A program made the position numbers and the translations under genes. Below the pieces are notes generated by a model, which saw only the letters and a list, made by a program, of their open reading frames with translations, searched no databases and was not told the DNA's origin. From positions 156,623 to 220,622 of the forward strand of contig JARHYK010000014.1 of assembly GCA_029258515.1 (NCBI GenBank): DNA of 64,000 nucleotides. Direction: 5' to 3'. Every line of letters begins with the position of its first letter. The stretch's first letter is position 1. This DNA comes from Clostridia bacterium. Its GTDB lineage: Bacteria > Bacillota > Clostridia > TANB77 > CAG-508. Below are positions 8,522-16,941 of the stretch, one piece after another.

Positions 8522-8594
8522 TCGAGGCGACAGGGATCGAACCTGCGACCTCATGGTCCCAAACCACGCGCGCTACCAACTGCGCTACGCCTCG
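8522..8594 (-). tRNA. tRNA-Pro (anticodon UGG)
   Basis: Full cloverleaf on the minus strand. The acceptor CGAGGCG pairs with CGCCTCG, D-arm AGCGCAGTTGGTAGC, anticodon loop TTTGGGA (UGG) and T-arm GGTTCGATCCC. No encoded CCA. The 3' end faces the mobile element on its left, a common integration target, although no integrase or second att copy is visible. Confidence 0.95.
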
Positions 8595-8615
8595 ATATTT
8601 CTTAACACGTTTTAT

Positions 8616-8644
8616 AGTTTATCATAAATTTTTAAAATATGCAA
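8616..8644 (-). promoter_or_regulatory. Promoter of tRNA-Pro
   Basis: TTGCAT, 17-bp spacer, TAAACT, starting about 20 bases before the tRNA 5' end. Confidence 0.6.
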
Positions 8645-8661
8645 GTTTTTTTCAAAATTTG

Positions 8662-8690
8662 TTGAATTTTTTTGATTTTTAAAGTATAAT
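8662..8690 (+). promoter_or_regulatory. Promoter of tRNA-Arg
   Basis: TTGAAT (8662-8667), 17-bp spacer, TATAAT (8685-8690), 24 bases before the tRNA. Confidence 0.75.
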
Positions 8691-8714
8691 AGTAATGCTT
8701 AATAATAAATTTAT

Positions 8715-8791
8715 GCACCAGTAGCTTAGCTGGATAGAGTACTCGGCTACGAACCGAGAGGTCGGGGGTTCGAATCCCTCCTGGTGCACCA
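8715..8791 (+). tRNA. tRNA-Arg (anticodon ACG), CCA encoded
   Basis: The acceptor GCACCAG pairs with CTGGTGC, anticodon stem CTCGG/CCGAG around CTACGAA (ACG), T-arm GGGGGTTCGAATCCCTC, and ACCA at the 3' end. With A34 modified to inosine it reads CGU, CGC and CGA but not CGG, which matters for the CGG frameshift pattern described in the findings. Confidence 0.95.
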
Positions 8792-8823
8792 AGGTTTTCA
8801 ATCTTTATTGGAAACCTTTTTAT
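8791..8823 (+). terminator. Terminator of tRNA-Arg
   Basis: AAGGTTTTC pairs with GGAAACCTT (one G-U pair) around an AT loop, followed by a T-run. Confidence 0.8.
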
Positions 8824-8832
8824 TTTTTGATT

Positions 8833-9285
8833 TTAATCTATTTCATCTTTTTTTATTTTGTCAATTGTTCCTTTAGGATGATTAGGTGGTGCATAAATAG
8901 AATATAATTTTAGTGGTTTATCTCCTATATTAATTAAATTATGCCATTTGCCTGCTGGTATTATTGTTGCATATTCTGGATATAATCTTCTTTGAAAGTT
9001 TAAATTATTTTTATTATTTCCTATTTGAATTAGTCCTTCTCCCTCTTCTATTCTTATAAATTGGTCTATATTAGGATGATTTTCTAGTCCTATACTTTCT
9101 CCTACTGGAATATTCATAAGCGTAAGTTGTAGTTTGCTTCCTGTCCATAAAGCTGTTCTAAAGTTTTCATTTTCTTTTGTTGCTTTTTCTATATTAAATG
9201 CAATAGGTTCTGGTCCATAGTCTTTTGCATATATTTGCTGTGGTTGATAATATACATTATATTTATTATAGTTTTTATTATTCAT
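8833..9285 (-). CDS. Cupin-domain protein
   Basis: 150 residues with one cupin barrel at about 45-130. Metal-ligand region IGLENHPNIDQFIRIEEGEG corresponds to cupin motif 1 (His, Glu), and PAGKWHNLINIGD to motif 2 (His). A small conserved clostridial-type cupin, sometimes annotated mannose-6-phosphate isomerase-like; the substrate is unknown. GGAAA precedes the ATG. It converges with tRNA-Arg and is a single-gene unit. Confidence 0.85.
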   Translation of the reverse strand: MNNKNYNKYNVYYQPQQIYAKDYGPEPIAFNIEKATKENENFRTALWTGSKLQLTLMNIPVGESIGLENHPNIDQFIRIEEGEGLIQIGNNKNNLNFQRRLYPEYATIIPAGKWHNLINIGDKPLKLYSIYAPPNHPKGTIDKIKKDEID

Positions 9286-9365
9286 TATATTTTCCTTTCA
9301 TATTTTAGTATTATTATATTATATGTCTTTTTTTTATTTTGTTGTATTTATTTATCATTATATGC

Positions 9366-9391
9366 TAAAAAAACTAGGTTTTCCCTAGTTT
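9366..9391 (-). terminator. Terminator downstream of htrA
   Basis: On the minus strand AAACTAGG-GAAAA-CCTAGTTT is followed by a T-run. It lies about 85 bases past the protease stop. Confidence 0.65.
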
Positions 9392-9474
9392 CTCAATTGT
9401 TTTATTCTAATTTTTCTTTTTTTATTATCATTTATGTTTATATGACATATTTTTCAAATATCATATCCTCCATT

Positions 9475-10611
9475 TTATTTTTTTCCTAATTTTATCATTA
9501 TATCTTTGATAATTTTTCCTCTTTTTATTCTTACATTAACTTCATCACCTGGTTTTTTTGTATAAATATATTCTCTTAACTCATTCATTGTTTTTAATTC
9601 TTCTTTATCTATTTTAGTTATTATGTCTTTTTCTTTTAATTCAGTATTGTCTGCTGGCCCATTTTTTGTTATTTTAGCCACATATATTCCCTGTTCAAAA
9701 TTTATATTTTTATCAAGATATGGTATTACAGCTGAGTCATATGCATATATCCCTATTGTTGGTTGTTCATAATTATTAGTTTCTTCATAACTTTTTATTA
9801 TTTGCTTTATGACATTTATTGGAACAGCAAACCCTATTCCCTCTGCTGATGATATTTTTACGGTATTTATTCCTATTACTTCTCCATTTGGTAATATTAA
9901 AGGTCCTCCGCTATTTCCAGGATTTATTGTTGCATCTGTTTGGATTAAATCTGACATATATGTTTTATTTTTTTCTTCTTCTAGTTTTATTGTTCTATTT
10001 TTTGCACTTACTATTCCTGATGTTACTGTTCTTCTAAATTCAAATCCTATTGGATTTCCTATTGCATATACTGTTTCTCCTACTCGTATTTTACTTGAAT
10101 CTCCTAGCTTTGCATAGTTAGCTGTTTGTATGTCAATTTTTGTTAATGATAGATCTAAGCTTTCATCACTCCATACTACTTTTCCTTCATATGTTTTTCC
10201 ATTTTCTAACGTTATATAGCAGTTTGAATATCTACTTCCTGTTACATGTTCATTGCTTAATATATATCCGTTACTTGTTACTAAAATCCCTGTTCCTAGT
10301 CCAAGTTCTTGTTCATTATTTGTTGATAGTATTAAATTTCCTGTATTTTTTAGTTTTGATATTCCTACTACACTTTTTGTTGTTTCTTCTATTATATCTG
10401 CAATGTTTTTGCTTTTTTCTTCTACTTTTTCCACAGTTTGTTCACTTATTGTGGATTCTAGTTTTTTTATTTCGTAATTTTCGTTATTTATTTCTATATT
10501 ATTGTATGTAATATATACATAAAAAGCTAAAATCCAAAGCATAATTGTTAAAATTGTTATTGTTATTATCTTCTTCTTTGGATTTACTTTTTTTACTCTT
10601 CTACTTTTCAT
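9475..10611 (-). CDS. htrA: HtrA/DegP-type serine protease
   Basis: 378 residues. A basic start and one membrane helix at about 14-34 anchor it with the protease outside. The trypsin-like domain has His in GYILSNEHVTGS, Asp in SDESLDLSLTKID and Ser in TDATINPGNSGGPL. A C-terminal PDZ domain covers about 285-375 (IYVAKITKNGPADNTELKEKD). It degrades or refolds damaged exported proteins. The start is supported by AGAGGTG five bases upstream; that site lies in a hairpin (separate entry). The acyl-CoA ligase ends 52 bases upstream in the same direction. Confidence 0.92.
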   Translation of the reverse strand: MKSRRVKKVNPKKKIITITILTIMLWILAFYVYITYNNIEINNENYEIKKLESTISEQTVEKVEEKSKNIADIIEETTKSVVGISKLKNTGNLILSTNNEQELGLGTGILVTSNGYILSNEHVTGSRYSNCYITLENGKTYEGKVVWSDESLDLSLTKIDIQTANYAKLGDSSKIRVGETVYAIGNPIGFEFRRTVTSGIVSAKNRTIKLEEEKNKTYMSDLIQTDATINPGNSGGPLILPNGEVIGINTVKISSAEGIGFAVPINVIKQIIKSYEETNNYEQPTIGIYAYDSAVIPYLDKNINFEQGIYVAKITKNGPADNTELKEKDIITKIDKEELKTMNELREYIYTKKPGDEVNVRIKRGKIIKDIMIKLGKK

Positions 10612-10637
10612 GGAAACACCTCTTTAAAAGTGTTTCC
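10612..10637 (-). promoter_or_regulatory. Hairpin touching the htrA ribosome binding site
   Basis: On the minus strand GGAAACAC and GTGTTTCC form a perfect 8-bp stem. The loop and right arm contain the AGAGGTG Shine-Dalgarno site, and the stem ends one base before the ATG. This could limit translation until melted. On the plus strand the same hairpin is followed by TTTTTTA and would work as a terminator of antisense transcripts. Confidence 0.45.
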
Positions 10638-10663
10638 TTTTTTATCTTTTCTAATCAAACATT

Positions 10664-12391
10664 TTATACTTTTTTTAATTCTTCATATCTTTTTACTTTT
10701 TGTGTTGTTGTCTTTTTGAATTCTACAGTTGTTATTGTTATGTCTTTTATTCTTTTATATATTGGTAGTTCTTGATTTATTTTCTTTATTTCTTGCCATA
10801 TTATTTCTTTATATTCATCTTCTTGTTTTTCTCCTAATATTTTTCTAATATTAGTTTCATCATATACTATTTTTGCACATAGCATTGTATCTGTTTTGTC
10901 TTTTTCTCTACTATATACTAAAGATTCTTTTATATATGGTATTTTATTTATTAAAAATTCTAATTCTTGTGGATATATATTTTTTCCGTTTCTTAATACT
11001 ATTACGTCTTTTTTTCTTCCTGTAACGTATAAGAATCCATCTTTATCTAGGTATCCATAGTCTCCTGTGTAGAACCATCCTTCTTTTAGTACTTTTTTTG
11101 TTTCTTCTTCATTGTTGTAATATCCTAGCATTACACTTGGTCCTTTTACTACTATTTCTCCTATTCCTTCTTTATCTATATTTTCTATTTTTACATCTAA
11201 ATTGTCAAATGGAACACCTACTGAACCTGGTCTTTGCTCTTTATCTGTTTCTGCTGCTATTACTGGTGATGTTTCTGTTAGACCATAACCTTGTATTGAT
11301 GATATTCCTAGATTTTTGTATCCTATTATTGTGTCTTTACTCATTGGTGCTGCTCCGTAAAATACTAGTCTTAAATTTCCACCAAATTGATCTAATATTG
11401 GTTTGAAAAAGATTTTTCTTAGGTCTATTTTTGCTTTTAATAGTATATTTGATATTTTTACTAAGTTATTTATTAGTTTCGTTTTTCCTTTTTCTGCTAT
11501 TCCTTTTTGTATTTTTTTATACATTGTTTCTAGTACTAATGGCACTGCTACAAATATTGATACTTTGTACTCTTGTAGATTTTTTTGTATGTATTTTAAT
11601 CCATCACAAAATGCTATTTGGCTTCCTGAATAGAAACTGTATAAAAAAGTTATTGTTGCTTCAAATGTGTGGTGTAGTGGCAAAAATGATAGCAATACGT
11701 CTGTTGGATATAGTTTTACCCAACACGCAACATTATTTAAATTTGCACATATATTTCCTTGTGATAGCATTACTGCCTTTGGTTCATTTGTCGTTCCAGA
11801 TGTGAATAGCATTACTGACATTTTGTTTGTGTCTATTTCAATATTTTCATATTTTTGGTCTCCATTTAATATTTCATTTCTTCCTTTTTCTAATATTTTA
11901 TTAAATGTTAATATTTCTTTTTCTTCTATTTCATCCATACATATTAAAATATTTAGATTGTTCTCTTTATTTTCTTTTGCCTTTTTTACTGTTTCTAGAT
12001 ATTTTTTATCAAATATTATAGCTTCTGCGTCACTTCTTTTTATTAATTTTTCTATTTCGTTTTCTGGTAATGCTCTATCTATTGGAACTATTACCATATC
12101 TGATGTTGTTACTGCAAAATAACTTACACACCATTCATATCTGTTGTTTCCTATTAATACTATTCTTTTTCCTTTTAAATCTAGGTTTAATAATCCTGTT
12201 CCTAATGCTTTTATGTCTTTTCCTACTTCATTATATGTTTTTTTTATATATTCTATATTTTTTGCTGTATAGTCTTTTTTGTATTTATATGCTACATTTT
12301 GCGCATATTCTTTACATGAATATGATATTAAGTCTTTATAGTCTTTTACTTGTCTTGAATTATATACCTTTCTTTCTTTTTTATTTTTCAT
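10664..12391 (-). CDS. Long-chain acyl-CoA ligase / AMP-dependent synthetase
   Basis: 575 residues from the ATG at 12391, chosen because AAAGGAAG lies seven bases upstream; the frame is open 20 codons further. ANL-superfamily motifs: MLFTSGTTNEPKAVMLSQGN (phosphate loop), GYGLTETSP, YTGDYGYLDKDGFLYVTGRKKD and RNGKNIYPQELE. The C-terminus carries the usual basic tail but the last catalytic Lys region is divergent (YKRIKDITITTVEFKKTTTQKVKR). It activates fatty acids as acyl-AMP and then acyl-CoA. Its position a few kb from the NRPS makes it a candidate acyl donor enzyme for the starter condensation domain (inference). Confidence 0.85.
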   Translation of the reverse strand: MKNKKERKVYNSRQVKDYKDLISYSCKEYAQNVAYKYKKDYTAKNIEYIKKTYNEVGKDIKALGTGLLNLDLKGKRIVLIGNNRYEWCVSYFAVTTSDMVIVPIDRALPENEIEKLIKRSDAEAIIFDKKYLETVKKAKENKENNLNILICMDEIEEKEILTFNKILEKGRNEILNGDQKYENIEIDTNKMSVMLFTSGTTNEPKAVMLSQGNICANLNNVACWVKLYPTDVLLSFLPLHHTFEATITFLYSFYSGSQIAFCDGLKYIQKNLQEYKVSIFVAVPLVLETMYKKIQKGIAEKGKTKLINNLVKISNILLKAKIDLRKIFFKPILDQFGGNLRLVFYGAAPMSKDTIIGYKNLGISSIQGYGLTETSPVIAAETDKEQRPGSVGVPFDNLDVKIENIDKEGIGEIVVKGPSVMLGYYNNEEETKKVLKEGWFYTGDYGYLDKDGFLYVTGRKKDVIVLRNGKNIYPQELEFLINKIPYIKESLVYSREKDKTDTMLCAKIVYDETNIRKILGEKQEDEYKEIIWQEIKKINQELPIYKRIKDITITTVEFKKTTTQKVKRYEELKKV

Positions 12392-12554
12392 ATAATTCTT
12401 CCTTTCTTTTTTATTTGTCTTAATTCTATATCTTTTTGGAGTTTTTTGCAATGTTTTTTATTTTATATTTTATTTGTTTTTAATCTTTTAAAAATTGTTT
12501 TCTTAATTCAATTTTTCCGTTTTACAATTAAGTTTTATATTTGTTCCTATTGAT

Positions 12555-12582
12555 ATTATACTATTTATAATTTTATGTACAA
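12555..12582 (-). promoter_or_regulatory. Promoter of the acyl-CoA ligase gene
   Basis: TTGTAC (12582-12577), 16-bp spacer, TATAAT (12560-12555). It implies a leader of about 155 bases before the ligase ATG. Confidence 0.55.
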
Positions 12583-12601
12583 AATTATTGCATTTAATTA
12601 T

Positions 12602-13337
12602 TTAAAAATTATATTCTTTTGTGTATTCTAATAATATATCTTCCATTTGTGGATATATATTTCCATTTTTTTGTAAATCATAATTGTAGTTTATTATAAT
12701 TCTATTTATTTTTTCAAACACTCTATATTGTTTTGAATGTGCAAATCTTTTTTGACACTCATTTGGTGATGTTTTATAGTTTTCAGGTAATAAAATTTTA
12801 TCTTGCATGTCAGGAAAATATTCTTTTCCTAAAAGATACATCATACTACCTAAATTTGTCCTTATAATTTTTCCTTTATCTTTTCCTTTTCTTATTATTT
12901 TTTTATTTCTTCTATAGATTTTTCTGATTTTTTATAATTTAATTTCCCTTCTTTTTCTCCAAAGCCTATTAAGTTAGAACCATTAAATGTAACTAGTCCT
13001 TTTTTTGTATATTGCTTGTATCAGTACTGTTGCATCACTATATCCTACTAATATTTCAGGATTTTTTTATTATTTCTTAATCTAGTGAATCACTAAGTGT
13101 ATTACATGTTTGTCCACCTTCTAGGCATATTATTGTTTTTACTTGCTTATCTTTAAACACGCTCATTATATATTCTACTTTTTGTTCTTTTGTTCATACT
13201 GTCCAATGAAAATCTTTAAATATGTATTTTCCTTTTTTTATTTTAAAGCCTTTTTCTTTAAATAATTTTTTCGCTTTATAAAAATACTCATATTTATTTT
13301 GATATTCCTACTATACATATTATTTTTATGCTAGCAT
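12602..13337 (-). pseudogene. Decayed S66 peptidase (MccF/LD-carboxypeptidase-like)
   Basis: A good AGGAGA site and ATG at 13337 start a gene broken by several stops and indels. Stitching frames gives recognisable S66 blocks: EYFYKAKKLFKEKGF, FKDFHWTV, ICLEGGQTCNTLSDSLD, VGYSDATVLIQAIYKK, GLVTFNGSNLIG, and a C-terminal open 80-codon frame (12844-12602) with YLLGKEYFPDM and SPNECQKRFAHSKQY. MccF-type members cleave peptidyl-nucleotide antibiotics and give self-immunity; LD-carboxypeptidases trim murein. It starts eight bases after the ABC exporter gene and was its operon partner. The lesions are substitutions and poly-A slips, with no CGG, so this is real decay. Confidence 0.75.
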
Positions 13338-13345
13338 TTTTTCTC

Positions 13346-15041
13346 CTAATTATTTACTAAATTATAATATTCTCCTTGCATTTTTAATAGTTCACTATGA
13401 TTTCCTTCTTCTATTATTTCTCCGTTTTTCATTAATAATATTTTATCACAGTTTTTAATTGTTGATAATCTATGTGCTATTATAATGCTTATTCTATTTT
13501 GTGTTATTTCTTCAATTGCTTGTCTTATTATCATTTCTGTCTTATATGAAAGTGATGCTGTTGCTTCATCTAATATAATTATTTCAGGGTTTTCTACTAA
13601 AACTCTACTAAAATTTAATAATTGCTTTTCTCCTGCTGAAAATATATCTGTATCATTACTAATTTTTGTTTCGTATCCATCTTTTAATGACATTATTTTA
13701 TCGTGCAATTTTAGTTTTTTGCATATTTCTATTATTTCTTCCTTTGATATTTCCTTGTTTGCATAATTTATATTTTCTAATATAGTTCCATCAAATATAA
13801 CTACTTTTTGCATTATATATCCTATTTTATCTCTTAAACTTCTTATGCTAAATTCTTTTATGTCTTTTCCATTTATTTTTATTGTTCCTTGTTCTGGTTC
13901 GTAAAATCTGCATAATAAATTTACTAAACTTGTTTTTCCGCTACCTGTTTTACCTACTAATGCTATTTTCTGATTTTTCATTGCTTGAAATGATATATTT
14001 TTCAATGTTTTTTGTTTACTATTATATGAAAAATCAATATTAGCAAATTTTAGTGATGTTATGTTTTTTAATTCTTCTCCTTCATCTATTTCTTCTTCTT
14101 CTAAATTTAATATATTATTAATTTTTTCATAACATATTTTTCCGATATTTCTTATTTGGAATCCTTCTATTACCCATTTAGCATATGTTTCTGGTGATGA
14201 TATGTGTCTTTCAATTATGACGATTGCTCCATATGTCATGATTCCTCTTTGTACACTAATTGTCCCTATCAATATATTTATAACACCTGTAAACGAAATT
14301 ACAAAATCATAAATTGCGTTATATATTCTTATGTTTTTTTCTAGTTTATTTACTATTTGGTCATATTCAAGTATTAATTTTTTTAACTCTTCTATTCTTT
14401 CTTTTTCTATTTCTAATGATTTTATTGTTAAATATCCTTGGACTTGTTCGTTTGACCAATTTAATATTTTGCTATTTATTTTTCTTTTTATTTTCGTGTA
14501 TTTTATGGATTTTTTATTAAAAATATGTACAATTAAAAAACCTAGCATATATATTGTTATTGATATTGTGACTATTGGTATATTTAGAAACATTAACATT
14601 AGTAGCATACCCATAATTCTTACTATTCCTCCTAAATATGATCTACATATACCTATTGGGTACCATCTTGATAGCTCTTTTGTATCATTTACAATTGTTT
14701 CTAAAACTTCTCCTATTTTTATTTTTTCTATTTCTTTTTGTTTTATTTTCTGTAATTTTATATATATTTTTTCTCTATAATCTGCTTCTTGTTCTTTTTT
14801 AAAGCTCTCATTGTTAAGGTCCTCAAAAAAATTTGCGCATGCTCTTAAAATATTTATTCCAAAATACATTACCCCTAATATTGTTATTAGTTTTATATTT
14901 TCACTTGGTATTGCATATTCTATCATAACTATTGTGAAAGCGGTAAATATTATAACCATTATACTTGTAACAAACCATCCGGATTGCAACTTTAGTCATT
15001 TGTTTTTTATATTTTTCAGCTAATTTTTTAAACATTTTCAT
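13346..15041 (-). CDS. ABC exporter subunit B (permease-ATPase), read through a +1 shift at CGG
   Basis: Membrane domain about 1-330 followed by an ATPase: GKTGSGKTSL (Walker A), FSAGEKQLLNFSR (signature, first Leu/Ser replaced), VENPEIIILDEATASL (Walker B), and AHRLS (H-loop). The upstream frame starts at the ATG sharing one base with the stop of the partner gene (TAATG), runs 20 codons to ATC CGG A at 14981-14979, and needs +1 to enter the main frame, giving KQMTKVAI-GWFVTSIMVII. Without the shift the only start is a TTG at 14989 with no Shine-Dalgarno site and a truncated first helix. It forms a heterodimeric exporter with the next gene. Confidence 0.82.
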
Positions 15042-16792
15042 TATTCCTCTAATACTTTATTTTTATTATTTTCTATTATTTCTTTATATTTTGGATTAAT
15101 TTCTATTAATCCATTATGTGTACCTACTTCTATAGTTTTATTATTTATAAATAATACTTTGTCACACTTTTTTGCTATTTCAACATCATGTGATATTATT
15201 ATTGTCCCAATTTGTAATTCTATCATATTATTTAATATGTTTAATTTTGTTTTGTTGTCTAATTTTGATAACGAATCATCAAATATTATAAATTGAGTTT
15301 GCTTAGCTAGTGTTCTTGCTATTGCTATTCTTTGTTTTTGTCCACCTGATATATTGTTTCCACCTTTTTCTATATAAAAATCAAATTTTTCTTCTAAATT
15401 ATATATGTCTTTATCTATATTGGCTAATTTGCATATTTTTATTATTTCTTCATCGTTTAATTTTGGATTTGTTATTTTAATGTTCTCTTTTATCGTATTG
15501 TTAAATAAATATGTATCTTGAAGAACAATTCCTATATACTCTCTTATACTTTTTTTACTAGTATTTCTAATGTTTTGTTTTCCTATTAATATTTCTCCTT
15601 CATATGGATAAAATCCTAATAATGTTTTTGCTAAAACTGTTTTTCCATAGCCATTGTCTCCTATTATTGCTACATTTTCATTTTTATTGATTTCAAAATT
15701 TAAATTTTGTAAGATTATATTTTCATTTATTTTTATTGTTACATTTCTAAAGATTATATTTCCATCAAGTTTTATATTTGGATTTGTTTCAATGTCTTTT
15801 TTAGTATTTATCAATTCTGTTAATTTTTTATATGCAACTACAAATTCATTTACATCTTTTAGTTCTTTTACAGCATTATATACATATCCCAATATTTTTT
15901 TTGAATATGATAATAATATTGATATTGTGGCAAGTGTTAATTTCCCTTGTACAACTAGTATTCCTCCCCATAGTAGCACAAAAGGTTGGTTAAAATTTCT
16001 TATTGTATGTGTTCCTATTGCATATATTACTTTTATTTTTGCTAATTTTATATCTTTTGCTTTATATTCTTTATTCACTTTTGAAAAGTCTTTAATTTCT
16101 TTTTCTCTTCTTCCAAATATTTTATGCATCTTTGATTCTTCAATGCTTTCTGTTGTTTTTTTTATGACTTTTCTGTTCATTTCTACTATATCTTCTACTA
16201 GAGGTTTTGAAACTTTAAAATACCATATCGATAAAATTAATATTATCAAACATATTGTACTTGTAAATATTCCTATTGTTATATTTAGTTTTAGTGTTTG
16301 AACTATTGCAAATATTATTATAAATGTTGTATCAAAAAATAGATTTATTTGTGAGTTAAAAAAATTTGAGTATGTGTTTGCATCACTGTTTACTCTTTGG
16401 ATTATATTTGCTTTATCTGTATTACTAAACTCTATATATTCTATTTTAGGTATATATTCTAGAATTGTTTCTTTTACATTTTTATTTATTTTTAAATTAA
16501 ATTTAGTATTTACTTTGCTTTTTAAGTAGTTTGTTAAAACAATTAAAATATTTACTACTATTAATACTATTGCTAATATTATAATTTTAGATATTTTATC
16601 ATCTACATAAAACAAATTTCTTATTATTTTAGGTATTACTTCTTCATTTCCTTGTACAATTCCATCCAATGCATATTTTATAAACATTGGTATATATATT
16701 GTTAATTTTGAAGATATAGCACTTAATATTAGCGATAATAATATATAAAATTTTGCTCCTTTTAGTGTTTGATTTAAAAATTTATTTTTCAT
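15041..16792 (-). CDS. ABC exporter subunit A (permease-ATPase)
   Basis: 583 residues. Six predicted membrane helices in the first 310 residues, then an ATPase domain: GDNGYGKTVLAKTL (Walker A), NISGGQKQRIAIAR (signature), TQFIIFDDSLSKLD (Walker B with Asp in place of the usual Glu) and ISHD (H-loop). The Glu-to-Asp change at the catalytic base suggests this is the degenerate ATP site of a heterodimer. GAGGG precedes the ATG. Transcribed divergently from the NRPS, with which it may share function as an exporter of the product. Confidence 0.88.
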   Translation of the reverse strand: MKNKFLNQTLKGAKFYILLSLILSAISSKLTIYIPMFIKYALDGIVQGNEEVIPKIIRNLFYVDDKISKIIILAIVLIVVNILIVLTNYLKSKVNTKFNLKINKNVKETILEYIPKIEYIEFSNTDKANIIQRVNSDANTYSNFFNSQINLFFDTTFIIIFAIVQTLKLNITIGIFTSTICLIILILSIWYFKVSKPLVEDIVEMNRKVIKKTTESIEESKMHKIFGRREKEIKDFSKVNKEYKAKDIKLAKIKVIYAIGTHTIRNFNQPFVLLWGGILVVQGKLTLATISILLSYSKKILGYVYNAVKELKDVNEFVVAYKKLTELINTKKDIETNPNIKLDGNIIFRNVTIKINENIILQNLNFEINKNENVAIIGDNGYGKTVLAKTLLGFYPYEGEILIGKQNIRNTSKKSIREYIGIVLQDTYLFNNTIKENIKITNPKLNDEEIIKICKLANIDKDIYNLEEKFDFYIEKGGNNISGGQKQRIAIARTLAKQTQFIIFDDSLSKLDNKTKLNILNNMIELQIGTIIISHDVEIAKKCDKVLFINNKTIEVGTHNGLIEINPKYKEIIENNKNKVLEE

Positions 16793-16821
16793 TTTTTCCC
16801 TCTATTTATATATTTTTATTT

Positions 16822-16850
16822 AATTTATTATATATTTTTGTTTTTGTCAA
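16822..16850 (-). promoter_or_regulatory. Promoter of the ABC exporter operon
   Basis: TTGACA (16850-16845), 17-bp spacer, TAAATT (16827-16822), about 30 bases before the ATG. Confidence 0.5.
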
Positions 16851-16878
16851 TATTTATTGTTTTTTTACTTAAAATCTC

Positions 16879-16906
16879 TTGAATTTTTTGTCAATTATTG
16901 TATAAT
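16879..16906 (+). promoter_or_regulatory. Promoter of the NRPS gene
   Basis: TTGAAT (16879-16884), 16-bp spacer, TATAAT (16901-16906), 36 bases before the ATG. AAAGGATGG is the ribosome binding site. Confidence 0.7.
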
Positions 16907-16941
16907 AAAAGCAATAATAATTTTAAAAAGGATGGAATATT

